From the NCBI GenBank assembly GCA_050486265.1, contig JBJHCY010000006.1, positions 62,001 through 126,000 of the forward strand: a stretch of 64,000 nt of DNA. The letters run 5' to 3'. Numbering within the stretch: position 1 is the first letter of the stretch; each line of letters begins with the position of its first letter. The position numbers were made by a program, and so were the translations under genes. This document shows positions 41,872-50,833 of this stretch, in pieces. The stretch is from SLFH01 sp050486265 (GTDB lineage Bacteria; Planctomycetota; Phycisphaerae; Phycisphaerales; UBA1924). The notes below the pieces were generated by a model that saw only the letters and a program-made list of their open reading frames with translations, was not told the origin of the DNA and ran no database searches.

Positions 41872-42588
41872 TCAGGCGGCGTGGCGCGAGGCGAGCAGGA
41901 GCTCGTCGTAGCGCCGGCGCAGGCCGGGGTCCTTGAGGAGTTGGTAGGCCTTGGTCAGCTCGGCGAACTGCTCGGCGGCGTCGGCCGACGGGTTGCTGTC
42001 GGGGTGCAGGTCGCGGGCGAGACGCCGGTAGGCGGCCCGGATGTCGTCGTCGGAGGCGGTGCGGGGGAGCTCGAACATCTCGTAAAGGTCCGGCACTTCG
42101 ACCTCGACGCTGGCGGCGTTGTGAGGATCGTTGGCGGCGCCGGCGGAGGCTTGCTCGGCGTCGCGCGGGATCGCGTCGGGCTCGTACGAGGCAGCGTCTT
42201 CGTGCGCAGGCGCGGGCTCGGTGCGGTCGGGCACGAAGCCGTAGCGGGCGAGGTCGGCGATCATCGCGCGGGTCTTGGAATCGACGCCGACGAAGCGGAC
42301 GCCGATCTCGCAGGCGTTGCCGAAGAGCCCGGTGCGCCGGATCCAGATCGGCTCGCCCTGCACGCGGAGGTACTTGTCGCCGGCGGAGATGCCGAACCAG
42401 AAGGGCTGGCCGATGTAGACCGGGCTCTGGCCCGGGCATCGGACGCGCATGCCCGATGCGGAGAGGTCGACGACCTGCCCGAGCGAGCACATGGCGGCGC
42501 ACATCGGATAGCGATCGGCGCGACGCCGACTGCCGACCCGGTCATCCCCGTTGCGGGGCTCGCTGCGTGGATTGAAGCGTCGTGCCAT
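41872..42588 (-). CDS. PilZ-J domain fusion protein
   Basis: A 238-residue soluble protein. Residues about 20-125 are a PilZ domain with both cyclic di-GMP motifs: RRADR (22-26) and DLSASG (41-46). After an Ala/Asp-rich linker, residues 166-230 form a J domain (PDLYEMFELPRTASDDDIRA) with an intact HPD at 195-197, which stimulates Hsp70/DnaK. This would couple cyclic di-GMP level to chaperone recruitment; that idea is inferred from domains alone. It is divergent from the glycosyltransferase and upstream of the Fur homologue. Confidence 0.9.
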   Translation of the reverse strand: MARRFNPRSEPRNGDDRVGSRRRADRYPMCAAMCSLGQVVDLSASGMRVRCPGQSPVYIGQPFWFGISAGDKYLRVQGEPIWIRRTGLFGNACEIGVRFVGVDSKTRAMIADLARYGFVPDRTEPAPAHEDAASYEPDAIPRDAEQASAGAANDPHNAASVEVEVPDLYEMFELPRTASDDDIRAAYRRLARDLHPDSNPSADAAEQFAELTKAYQLLKDPGLRRRYDELLLASRHAA

Positions 42589-42799
42589 GGGCGGAGCATC
42601 GGCCGCGCCGGGCCGACGACGCGAACGCGGGTTCGCGCCCCGGCAGGATCGGGCGAGCGTTGCGCCCCTACCGCCGGAACAGGTTGCCGGATGGTCATGT
42701 GATCGGACGGTCGCCCGGGCCGGCTTCGGTGTTTACGGACCCTTGATGAAGCATGGCCCCCGGGCCGCCGGCGGGGGCGGGCGATTAGACTCTCGCCCG

Positions 42800-45139
42800 A
42801 TGCCCTCCTCCCTCAAGACCCAGACGCAAGACAACCGGACGGCCAGGCCATGGCCGCTGGCGGCGTGGGGAGTCGGGCTGGTCGTGCTCGCGGCGGGTCT
42901 GGGTTCGATCGGGCTGGGTGTTGGCGGACCGGCGGCGCCGGCGCTGGCGCTACTGGGCGTCTTCGATGCGTGGGGAGCGGTGCTGCTCGCGTCGGTCTGG
43001 ATGCTCGGGGCGGTCGGGCTGGGGCTTGGGTGCTCGGGGCTTTGGCGAAGTGGGGGGCGAGGCGGGGGGCGGGGCGGGGCCGAGCGTTTGTGGATCGGGG
43101 CGGCGGTCGGGCCGGGGCTGATGCTGAGCCTGTGGCATCTCTTTGCGATGCTGGGTGTGATGAGCGCTGTTGTCGCGTGGGGGCTGGTGGTCGTCGGGCT
43201 TCTTGGGCTTGGTTGGACGGTGTGGCGCGAGCGAGCCGGATTGCGCGAGCCGCGGTGGACGGGGTGGAGCTTGCCGGCGCTCCCGGCGACGGCGCTTCTC
43301 TTGGTCGCCTCGGCGAGCCCGCCGGGTTGGCTCTGGGACACCGAGTTCGGCGGGTACGACACGCTGAGCTACCACCTGCAACTGCCCAACGAGTGGATGC
43401 GCGACGGGGCGATCACGCCTTTTGAACACAATGTCTACTCGTACCTGCCGGGCTATCTCGAAGCGGCGTACGCGCAGCTCGGCGTGATGAGCTTCGCGCC
43501 CGCCGAGGGGCTCGGGCTGGTCGCGGGCGAGGGCTGTCGGGCGATCTCGACGCAGATGCTGCACGCGTGGTTCGCCCTGCTCGGGGCGGCGCTGGTCTGG
43601 CGGGTGGTGCGGCGTGTCGGGATCGATCACGGCGTCAATGAACGCATCGCGTCGGCGTCGGGCGTGGTCGGCGGCGCGTTTGTGCTCTCGACGCCCTGGG
43701 TGATCGTGACAGGATCGATGTCGTACAACGAGATGGGGGTGGTCGCGTTCTTTGCAGGGGCGCTGCTCGCGTGCGCGGACCGCGGGCTTTCACCGGCGGT
43801 GCGCGGGGCGCTCGTGGGCGCGCTGATCGGCTTTGCGTGCGGGTGCAAGCCGACGGCGATGCTGTTTGCGGCGCCGGTCGCCGCGGCGTGCCTGCTCGGG
43901 CTGACGGGCGGGCTGACAGGCGGACGGGGGCGGTGGATCGCGTGCGCAACCGCTGCCTTTGCTGGGGCGATCGCGGGGGCTGTGACGCTGCTTCCCTGGC
44001 TGGTGCGCAACGCGATGGCGGGGGGAAACCCGGTGTTTCCACAGTTTGCCGGGGTTTTCGGACGCGCGCACTGGAGCGAGGAGCAGGTGAGCCGTTATGC
44101 CGCGGGGCACGCGTTCGACGGGAGCGTGCTCGATCGCCTGATGCTGCTGGCGGCGCCGATCGGGGACGCCTCGCGCGGGTTCACGCACACGCAATGGGGG
44201 CTGGCGGCGCCGGTGCTTGTCGCGGCTTTGGTGGTGCTGTTGGCGCGTCGGGAGCTTCGGGTCTGGGGGGTGATGCTCGGGGCGGGTGTTGCGGCGTCGC
44301 TGGTGTTGTGGATGTTTGCGACGCACTTGCAGTCGAGGTTTTTGCTGCCGCTGGTGGTGCCGGTTGGGGTTGGGCTCGGGTTGGCGGTCCTTGGTTTGAC
44401 CAAGCGAGGCAAAACCTGTGGCACTGGCGGCTTGCCCGCCAGTGTTTCGATCGAAGGAAATGCGGGAGAGTCGGTAGCCACGGGCGAGACGCCCGTGCCA
44501 CGAGCAGGAGAAGACACGGCTCGGCGAGCCGTGCCACCCCGAACTGTGCCGATCGCTGTCTGGGTTGCCGCGGGGCTGGTGCTTTTGCAGGCGGCGGTCT
44601 CGGTCTGGAACTTCGCCCGTCAGCGCGGGGGCGAGCCCAACGCGATGCTGCTCGCTGGGGTCGGGATGTTTACCGGCGAATCGTTCCGCGACGCGTGGGC
44701 GCTCTCGTCGCCCGCGGATCGGCGCGAGTTGCGCCAGCAGCTCTCGCCCGAGGCATTTGTGAACCTCACGCTGCCCGAGGGCGAGGTGGTGTATCTGCTG
44801 GGCGACGCAACGCCTCTGTACTTCCGCCCGCCGGTGCTGTACCACACCACCTGGGACGCCTCGCCCCTGGGCGGGCTGGTGCGTGAAGCGCCCGATGACC
44901 CGGCGGCGTGGGCCCGGGGCCTGCGGGCGATGGGCGTCCGCTTCGTGCTAATCAACCCCGGCGAGATCTACCGCCTGAGCGAACTCGACGGCTGGTACGA
45001 TCCGGCCGTGACGGTCGAGACGATCGAGAACCTGCTCGAACACACCCCCCCGCCGCTGCGGGTGTGGACGGCGGCGTCGGGACAACCCGTGCGCCTGCTC
45101 ATCGACCTCGGCCCTTCCGGCGAAGGCCGGGAACCATGA
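42800..45139 (+). CDS. GT-C type polytopic glycosyltransferase-like protein
   Basis: A 779-residue membrane protein with about 12 hydrophobic segments in the first 530 residues and the rest mostly periplasmic. The loop after the early segments carries the GT-C-like acidic site (WDTEFGGYDTLSYHLQLPNEW). This class transfers sugars from polyprenyl-phosphate donors. The start at ATG 42800 is used; the frame is open upstream but overlaps the PilZ-J promoter. Residues about 534-582 are encoded by three adjacent palindromic repeats (GTGGLPASV, ATGETPVPRA, TARRAVPPRT). The stop overlaps the next ATG (ATGA). Confidence 0.8.
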   Translation: MPSSLKTQTQDNRTARPWPLAAWGVGLVVLAAGLGSIGLGVGGPAAPALALLGVFDAWGAVLLASVWMLGAVGLGLGCSGLWRSGGRGGGRGGAERLWIGAAVGPGLMLSLWHLFAMLGVMSAVVAWGLVVVGLLGLGWTVWRERAGLREPRWTGWSLPALPATALLLVASASPPGWLWDTEFGGYDTLSYHLQLPNEWMRDGAITPFEHNVYSYLPGYLEAAYAQLGVMSFAPAEGLGLVAGEGCRAISTQMLHAWFALLGAALVWRVVRRVGIDHGVNERIASASGVVGGAFVLSTPWVIVTGSMSYNEMGVVAFFAGALLACADRGLSPAVRGALVGALIGFACGCKPTAMLFAAPVAAACLLGLTGGLTGGRGRWIACATAAFAGAIAGAVTLLPWLVRNAMAGGNPVFPQFAGVFGRAHWSEEQVSRYAAGHAFDGSVLDRLMLLAAPIGDASRGFTHTQWGLAAPVLVAALVVLLARRELRVWGVMLGAGVAASLVLWMFATHLQSRFLLPLVVPVGVGLGLAVLGLTKRGKTCGTGGLPASVSIEGNAGESVATGETPVPRAGEDTARRAVPPRTVPIAVWVAAGLVLLQAAVSVWNFARQRGGEPNAMLLAGVGMFTGESFRDAWALSSPADRRELRQQLSPEAFVNLTLPEGEVVYLLGDATPLYFRPPVLYHTTWDASPLGGLVREAPDDPAAWARGLRAMGVRFVLINPGEIYRLSELDGWYDPAVTVETIENLLEHTPPPLRVWTAASGQPVRLLIDLGPSGEGREP
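44418..44538. repeat. Three palindromes within the GT-C gene
   Basis: 44418-44444 (CACTGGCGG arms), 44474-44501 (GCCACGGGCG arms) and 44515-44538 (CACGGCTC arms). They share the GTGGCAC-like outer ends with copies elsewhere, differ in the inner stem and are all translated in one frame without a stop. Confidence 0.8.
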
Positions 45140-46332
45140 CAGCAGCCGGCGAGACCAACGACCCGCAGGGACACACGCCCGACCCGAAACACCCCGCCGG
45201 ACGGGGCATGTCTCGCCGCAAGATCATCATCCAGACGATCGGCTTTGTGATCGGGATGGGGCTGCTTGCGTGGACGCTGCGGCTGGCGTTCGCCGAGGAA
45301 AACCGCGGGGCGTTCGAGGCGCTCGGGCGTTCGAGCTGGCACCAGGTCGGCGCGATGGTGCTGCTCGGTGTGCTGACGCTCGGGTTCAACGGGATGATCT
45401 TCTGGGCGGCGATCCGCCCGGTGAAGAGGCTCCCTCTGGTCGATGTCCAGGCGGTCAACGCGATCGCCAGCCTGCTGTCGTACCTGCCGTTCAAGCTGAG
45501 CCTGCTGTTCAGGACGGCGGTGCACAACCGGCGCGACGGGGTGCCGATTTTCACGATCGGGTCGTGGTTCGGCGCGGTCGGGATCATGATGCTGGCCGTG
45601 CTGCTGCCGCTGCTCGCGGCGAGCGTGTGGCGGCGCGGGATCGACCTTTGGTGGGTGCTGACTGCGGTGCTGGGGATCGGCCTCTCGACGCTGGTGATCT
45701 GGAAACTCGCGGGGCTGTTCTCCTTCGGCGAGGGGCTGGAGCGGTTCCGGCGGTTGATCGACCACTTGCGGATCAAGCCGCTGTCCAAGGCGGTGCGGAC
45801 CGACACCTACGCGAAGATGCACGCGGGGATCGTGATGCTCGCCGACCCGCGGGCGCTGCTCACCAACATCGCGCTCCGCCTGTGCGATGTGGCGGTGCAT
45901 ACGGCGAGGTTCAAGCTCGCGGCCGCGATGCTCGGCGTGCCCCTGACCTGGGAGCAGGCGACCCTCTCTGGCGTGGCGTACTTCCTGCTCGGGGCGGGCA
46001 GCCCGGCCGGGGCGCTGGGCGTGCGTGAGGCGGGGACGATCGGGACGGTGGCGCTGCTGGGGATCGCCGACCCGGAACGGTTCGCCGCGGTCGCGGTCGT
46101 GGTCACCGCCAGCGAGACGGTCGCGTGGATCATCGGCACGGTCGCGGGCGTCGCCCGGCTGAACCCCGCCAAGCTCGCGAGGCTCGAACAGCTCCGCGAG
46201 GGCGGGCTGGATGTCGACCCCGAAACGGGCGAACAGATCCGGACCGACACGATCGGGGCATCGGCCGACGAACCCTCGCCCGGAACCCCGCCGACTCCGG
46301 ACGACGAGGGCCGTTCGGCGCGATCCCTATGA
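45136..46332 (+). CDS. Lysylphosphatidylglycerol-synthase TM-region family protein (flippase-like)
   Basis: A 398-residue integral membrane protein with about eight hydrophobic segments and the family hallmark AGALGVREAGTIGTVALLGI near residues 290-315, plus the usual N-terminal segment GFVIGMGLLAWTLRLAF. Members lie beside glycosyltransferases and are thought to act on lipid-linked substrates. The hydrophilic C-terminal 50 residues are acidic and Pro-rich. It is coupled to the GT-C gene by a 4-bp overlap and followed after 7 bp by nadE. Confidence 0.8.
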   Translation: MTAAGETNDPQGHTPDPKHPAGRGMSRRKIIIQTIGFVIGMGLLAWTLRLAFAEENRGAFEALGRSSWHQVGAMVLLGVLTLGFNGMIFWAAIRPVKRLPLVDVQAVNAIASLLSYLPFKLSLLFRTAVHNRRDGVPIFTIGSWFGAVGIMMLAVLLPLLAASVWRRGIDLWWVLTAVLGIGLSTLVIWKLAGLFSFGEGLERFRRLIDHLRIKPLSKAVRTDTYAKMHAGIVMLADPRALLTNIALRLCDVAVHTARFKLAAAMLGVPLTWEQATLSGVAYFLLGAGSPAGALGVREAGTIGTVALLGIADPERFAAVAVVVTASETVAWIIGTVAGVARLNPAKLARLEQLREGGLDVDPETGEQIRTDTIGASADEPSPGTPPTPDDEGRSARSL

Positions 46333-46339
46333 TCGTCCC

Positions 46340-48055
46340 TTGCGGATCGCACTTGCACAGATCAATCCGACCGTCGGCGATCTCGGGCGCAATTGCGCGC
46401 TGATCGCGGCTCGCATCGCCGAAGCGCGGGCGCGAGGCGCCGATCTGGTCGTCTTCCCCGAGCTGGCGGTCTGCGGCTACCCGCCCAAGGACCTGCTGCT
46501 GCAGGAGGGGTTCGTCGAGGCCTGCCGCGACGAGGCGGAAAAGCTCGCGCCCGAGACGCACGGGATCACGGCGATCATCGGCTGCCCCCTGCCGATGCCG
46601 GGGGGCGGGACGGCCAACGCACTGCTCGCGCTCCGCGACGGCGAGACCGTCGCCCGCTACGACAAACGCCTGCTCCCCACTTACGATGTCTTCGACGAAG
46701 ACCGCTACTTCACGCCGGGCGAGACGCCGGTTGTCATCGAAGTCGCGGGCGTCCGCGTCGGTCTGAGCGTCTGCGAGGATCTTTGGAAGGGTGAGGACGC
46801 CGGCTTCGCCGAGCATTACACGCGCGAGCCCGACCCGGTCGGCGAGCTCGCTCAGGCGGGCGCGCAGATCGTCGTCAGCCCATCGGCCAGCCCGTTCGTG
46901 CTCGGCAAGGGGCGGAGGCACCGAGACATCCTGATCGGGCACGCCAGGAGACGCGGCGTCTTTGTCGCCTCGGTCAACCAGGTCGGAGGCAACGACGAGC
47001 TGCTGTTCGACGGGCACGCCTGCGTGTTCGGGCCGGGCGGCGGGCTGGTCGCCGCGGCGCCGGGGTTCGAGGAGCATCTGCTCATCGCCGACATCGCTCC
47101 CGAAGCCAAGCTACCGAGCAACGGCCAAGACGACCCGCGGATCGAGGCGAGCGCCGAGGAACTGGTCTTCAAGGCGCTGACGATGGGCGTGCGGGACTAT
47201 TGCCGCAAGACCGGCTTCGAGCGGGTCGTGCTCGGCGTTTCGGGCGGGATCGATTCGGCGGTGGTGGCGGCGATCGCGTCGGCGGCGCTCGGACCGGACA
47301 AGGTCCTCGGCGTCTCGATGCCCGGCCCCTACTCCAGCGAGCACAGCAAGTCCGACGCGGTCGAGCTCGCAGAACGCCTCGGCATCGAGATGGTGACCGT
47401 GCCGATCGGCGACGCCGAGTCCGGCCCGATGCGGGCGTTGAAGACCGCGATCGACCCGGCCTTTGAGTCACTCGGCGAGCGCCGCCTCGGCGAAAAACTG
47501 CCCGATATCGCCGAGGAAAACACGCAGTCGCGCCTCCGCGGCGTCGTCGTCATGGCCATCAGCAACCGCACCGGCGCCCTCGTCCTGACCACAGGCAACA
47601 AGAGCGAGCTGGCCGTCGGGTACTGCACGCTCTACGGCGACATGAACGGCGGGCTGGCCGTGCTGTCCGACCTCTCCAAACGCCTCGTCTACCGCCTCGC
47701 CGAGTGGATGAACGATCGTTACGAAGACTGCGGCTTTTCGACCGCCCCCATCCCCCGCGGCACGATCGACAAGCCGCCCAGCGCCGAGCTCGCGCCCGAT
47801 CAGAAAGACGCCGACACGCTGCCGGACTACGCCACGCTGGACGAGATCGTCCGGCGCTTCGTCGAGGAGCGCCAGTCGGCCGCGACGATCACACGCGAGA
47901 CCGGCTTCGACGAGAAGACCGTCGCGCGTGTGCTCCGGATGATCGACATCAACGAGTACAAGCGCAAGCAGCTCGCGATCGGCCTGAAGATCACCTCCGT
48001 GGCGTTCGGCACAGGGCGGAGGATGCCGATCGCGCGGGGGTGGCACGCGGGGTAG
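46340..48055 (+). CDS. nadE: Glutamine-dependent NAD+ synthetase
   Basis: A 571-residue two-domain enzyme amidating nicotinate adenine dinucleotide to NAD+. The N-terminal nitrilase-type glutaminase has the Glu, Lys and Cys sites in FPELAVCGYPPKDLL, DKRLLPTYDVFDEDRYF and LSVCEDLW. The C-terminal synthetase has the ATP loop GVSGGIDSAVV and TTGNKSELAVGYCTLYGD. I place the start at TTG 46340, giving MRIALAQINPTVGD, the standard N-terminus; no other suitable start fits. It lies 7 bp after the flippase-like gene. Confidence 0.95.
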   Translation: MRIALAQINPTVGDLGRNCALIAARIAEARARGADLVVFPELAVCGYPPKDLLLQEGFVEACRDEAEKLAPETHGITAIIGCPLPMPGGGTANALLALRDGETVARYDKRLLPTYDVFDEDRYFTPGETPVVIEVAGVRVGLSVCEDLWKGEDAGFAEHYTREPDPVGELAQAGAQIVVSPSASPFVLGKGRRHRDILIGHARRRGVFVASVNQVGGNDELLFDGHACVFGPGGGLVAAAPGFEEHLLIADIAPEAKLPSNGQDDPRIEASAEELVFKALTMGVRDYCRKTGFERVVLGVSGGIDSAVVAAIASAALGPDKVLGVSMPGPYSSEHSKSDAVELAERLGIEMVTVPIGDAESGPMRALKTAIDPAFESLGERRLGEKLPDIAEENTQSRLRGVVVMAISNRTGALVLTTGNKSELAVGYCTLYGDMNGGLAVLSDLSKRLVYRLAEWMNDRYEDCGFSTAPIPRGTIDKPPSAELAPDQKDADTLPDYATLDEIVRRFVEERQSAATITRETGFDEKTVARVLRMIDINEYKRKQLAIGLKITSVAFGTGRRMPIARGWHAG

Positions 48056-48080
48056 TCCCCAGTGCGGTCTTTGCTGCGAT

Positions 48081-49295
48081 CTACTCCGGATGCAGCAGCA
48101 GCACTTGGGAGTTCTGAAAGTCGATCCCGAACTTCATGCCTTGCAGCACCGGGAGCCCGAGTATCACGTATGGGTGCTCCTGATCCCAATGCTTTGAAAG
48201 TCGCTTCCAATACGCATCGTGCTCGCCGAGGTCGATGCCGGCGATTTCGACCCGCACAGGATCGGGCAGACGATAGATTGGGCCGCTCGTGCCGAAGAAG
48301 TCTCCGGATCGAAACCTCCTCGCTCTGGAAAGATCTTGCGGAGGGGAGTCGGTGAAGTAGACCACAGACCGAGAATACCCGGTGTCCATCAACAATGGGA
48401 ATTGTTCACCCTCGACTTTCGACTCAACATAGTGATGCTGTGTGTCCGAAGTCCCGACAGCGATCATGACCCCCGGCGGTTCATCGAAGGCGTCATCTGG
48501 GATCGAATCGATGAACTCGATCGTCTCGTTTCGCCGAGACTCGTTGGAGATTTGCTCCGCCCAAGCGATGAGATCTTGTCGAGACTGCGTGCGTGGCGAA
48601 ATCAACTTTCTTGACTCGGACAATGGTGTGCCGTCGACGCTGACGGCCTGCAGCCGAACCAATCGATCGAGTAAGCGCTCGAGCTCATCCTCCGCATCGC
48701 GCCCGATGAGCAATCGCGACGATGGCAGATCGAACCAGAGCACCCTTCCTTGGCGGAGGAAGTCGAGACCGATGAGCGGGCCGAGCCCTTCCCTGCCTTC
48801 GGCGAGGTCGACCAGGACCGGATCCTTCCGAAAAGGCCCGACTCGGATCGAGCGGAAGATCCCGGTACGCAGCGTCACGGGCTCACCCCAACGGCCGTAC
48901 CTGTCTCGGGGCTCGATCTCCTCGATGACGGAAGGTCCTACTCCGCCGACATCGAAGTCGGGCCAAAAGAGCCCTCCGTTTGAACCCGTATCGATGATCA
49001 TCGCGACTGTGCGTGGATGCGTCCCGCGATAATCGATCAATTCGGCGTCCGCCCGAACTCGCACGCCGTCGAAACGGAGCGGAATCGTCAGATCCGCGCC
49101 GGCACGCGACTGCGGGCGAGGACGGAAGACAAAGCCAGCATCGGGATCGTCCGGCGTCAGCCAGATCGACCAGGCGTCTTCGTCAGGAAGATCGTCGATC
49201 GAGATGCGCGGAAGCGGCTGCTTCGCACAACCGACGCTCAGCGCGAGGATCGCGCACAGACCGATGAAGCTCAAGATTGTTCTCGTCCCGGCCAT
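48081..49295 (-). CDS. Lipoprotein with two retropepsin-like aspartyl protease domains
   Basis: A 404-residue protein with a signal and lipobox (LALSVGC, Cys at about 23). Two aspartyl-protease motifs are visible: IIDTGSNGG at about residue 100 and LLMDTGYSRS at about residue 310, each followed later by a typical hydrophobic-Gly segment (GPLIGLDFLRQG and YVILGLPVLQG). Active retropepsins need two DTG sites, usually one from each chain of a dimer; here one chain carries both, as in eukaryotic pepsins. An outer-membrane or periplasmic protease is inferred. It is downstream of the 236-residue unknown gene. Confidence 0.82.
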   Translation of the reverse strand: MAGTRTILSFIGLCAILALSVGCAKQPLPRISIDDLPDEDAWSIWLTPDDPDAGFVFRPRPQSRAGADLTIPLRFDGVRVRADAELIDYRGTHPRTVAMIIDTGSNGGLFWPDFDVGGVGPSVIEEIEPRDRYGRWGEPVTLRTGIFRSIRVGPFRKDPVLVDLAEGREGLGPLIGLDFLRQGRVLWFDLPSSRLLIGRDAEDELERLLDRLVRLQAVSVDGTPLSESRKLISPRTQSRQDLIAWAEQISNESRRNETIEFIDSIPDDAFDEPPGVMIAVGTSDTQHHYVESKVEGEQFPLLMDTGYSRSVVYFTDSPPQDLSRARRFRSGDFFGTSGPIYRLPDPVRVEIAGIDLGEHDAYWKRLSKHWDQEHPYVILGLPVLQGMKFGIDFQNSQVLLLHPE

Positions 49296-49337
49296 GATCT
49301 CATTCCCTCGTGTTGCAACCGAGCAACGCGGCGCGAT

Positions 49338-50048
49338 TCAGCTGCTGCCCTCGCGCATGCGCTCCAGGCTCTCGGGGAAGGGGTAGGTCGGGAAGACGCC
49401 GATGTCGCCGTAGTTCCAGAGCTGGGGGCTGGGGTAGACATCGCCTCGGAAGCCGGCCTCGTACATGGTTCTGAGCACGGCCTCGAAGCTGGGCTCCGAG
49501 CCGTCGTCGGCGAGGAGACGGTTGGAGCGGGCGCCGAGGAACGAGACCGACGCGATCGGCTGGCGGTCGACGCGCCCCTGGATCATTTTGCAGACGGTTC
49601 TGAAGCCGCGCCCGAGGTCGGCGAGGGTGAAGTGGTCGCGCCCCTTCGGGCGGAGCAGGGCGAGGACCAGCACCGAGTCGAGGTCGTACTTGAGGACATA
49701 CGGCTCCTTGTCGTGGGCCGCGTGGACGCTCACGGCGTCCTGGAAGACCTTGGCGTAGCTGGTGACGGAGTTGACCGACCACTGGCTGGTGGTGACGAGG
49801 TTGACGATCTGGGCGACGATGCCGTGGGCGTTGTCCTCGTCGTTGACGCCGCAGACGACGGCGCGGTATCGCCCGTCGATGACATCCTTGAGCATGTCCT
49901 GCCCCCAGAGGATGCGGAGGCGTCGGCCTGGTTCGAGTCGTCCGGACTCGGGCGGGAGGAGTGTGACGCGTTCGGTGTTCTGCTCGTAGCGGACGAGGGC
50001 GTCGGCGCCGCCTTCGTAGAGGAGGGCCTGGGCAGATTTCTGGGTCAT
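49338..50048 (-). CDS. Protein of unknown function
   Basis: A 236-residue soluble protein with no signal or membrane segment. It contains repeated folded stretches (DVIDGRYRAVVCGVNDEDNA, YVLKYDLDSVLVLALLRPKG, FEAVLRTMYEAGFRGDVYP), with no catalytic motif that I recognise. It starts at ATG and lies 42 bp upstream of the protease-like lipoprotein on the same strand, so the two may be co-transcribed. Confidence 0.68.
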   Translation of the reverse strand: MTQKSAQALLYEGGADALVRYEQNTERVTLLPPESGRLEPGRRLRILWGQDMLKDVIDGRYRAVVCGVNDEDNAHGIVAQIVNLVTTSQWSVNSVTSYAKVFQDAVSVHAAHDKEPYVLKYDLDSVLVLALLRPKGRDHFTLADLGRGFRTVCKMIQGRVDRQPIASVSFLGARSNRLLADDGSEPSFEAVLRTMYEAGFRGDVYPSPQLWNYGDIGVFPTYPFPESLERMREGSS

Positions 50049-50198
50049 GGATCGCCTCCGTGTTCGCCGCGGGCGTTGGTGCGGCGATGCGAGTGTACAC
50101 GGGAGGATCAGAAGGGGTTCGCGCGGGCGACAGCGGACGGGCCGGGGTGCGTCGCGGCTTCGGGTCCGGTCTCGATCCGGATCGGATCCCCCGAGAAA

Positions 50199-50633
50199 CT
50201 ACGGGTCTTGCGATGAGCCGCCGGCGGCAAGTGCCGAGAGGGCTTCAAAGAGTTGGGCGTCGAGCCTGAGGGTGGACCATGTGCCGTCGGCTGCGGTCAC
50301 GACGATCTGGGGAACGCCGTCGTCGGACGGGAGCCAGAGCGTGAGCTTTGTCCCGTGCTGATCGTTGCGGAGGCCGATGATCGGGACGCCGAGCGGGGAG
50401 ACCGAGAGGTCCAGTCCACTCCCAGAGGCGCTGTAGAAGAACACCGACGGGTTGCCTGGGATCTCACCGGAAATGACCACCGCCGGAACGCCATCGGGAT
50501 GAGCAATCTGCAGTGTGCGGGTCTGAGTGAAGAAGGAGGAGAAAAAGCGGTCGTAGATGTGACTCGACAGGGCGATGGTTGCGATGACGAGTGCTGCGCC
50601 GGCGGTGACTGATTGAGCGTTCGGCCTTTTCAT
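50199..50633 (-). CDS. Small membrane-anchored protein of unknown function
   Basis: A 144-residue protein starting MKRPNAQS, with one N-terminal hydrophobic segment (AGAALVIATIALSSHIYDRF) and a soluble domain of about 100 residues built of beta-like segments (VPAVVISGEIPG, DLSVSPLGVPIIGL, KLTLWLPSDDG). No family recognised. A longer frame upstream overlaps the rRNA terminator and is not credible. It lies directly after the rRNA operon terminator. Confidence 0.65.
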   Translation of the reverse strand: MKRPNAQSVTAGAALVIATIALSSHIYDRFFSSFFTQTRTLQIAHPDGVPAVVISGEIPGNPSVFFYSASGSGLDLSVSPLGVPIIGLRNDQHGTKLTLWLPSDDGVPQIVVTAADGTWSTLRLDAQLFEALSALAAGGSSQDP

Positions 50634-50688
50634 GCGGCAGGGTAACGCGGGCGGCGTTTGGGCGGCCGAGGAACGGCGGGCCAAAACG

Positions 50689-50723
50689 AAAAAGGGCCCA
50701 CCAAGATTTCCCTTGGAGGGCCC
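50689..50723 (-). terminator. rRNA operon terminator
   Basis: On the minus strand GGGCCCTCCAAGGG and CTTGGTGGGCCC form a strong stem followed by TTTTTCGTTTT, immediately after the 5S gene. Confidence 0.85.
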
Positions 50724-50726
50724 AAA

Positions 50727-50833
50727 AGTCGGCGATGACCTACTTTCCCGCAGTGCAGTATCATCGGCGGCCACGGCTTAACTGCTGTGTTCGGGATGGG
50801 AACAGGTGTTTCCCGTGACCTCTGATCACCGAC
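50727..50833 (-). rRNA. rrf: 5S ribosomal RNA
   Basis: Minus-strand sequence begins GTCGGTGATCAGAGGTCACGG, contains the conserved CCCATCCCGAACACAGCAGT and TAAGC segments and ends GGGAAAGTAGGTCATCGCCG with complementary termini. Length about 107 nt. It lies about 165 bp after 23S and is followed directly by a strong terminator. Confidence 0.93.

Noticed and set aside
48056..48080. Possible terminator between nadE and the protease-like gene
   Set aside because: The gap of 25 bp has no clear stem with a T run on either strand.
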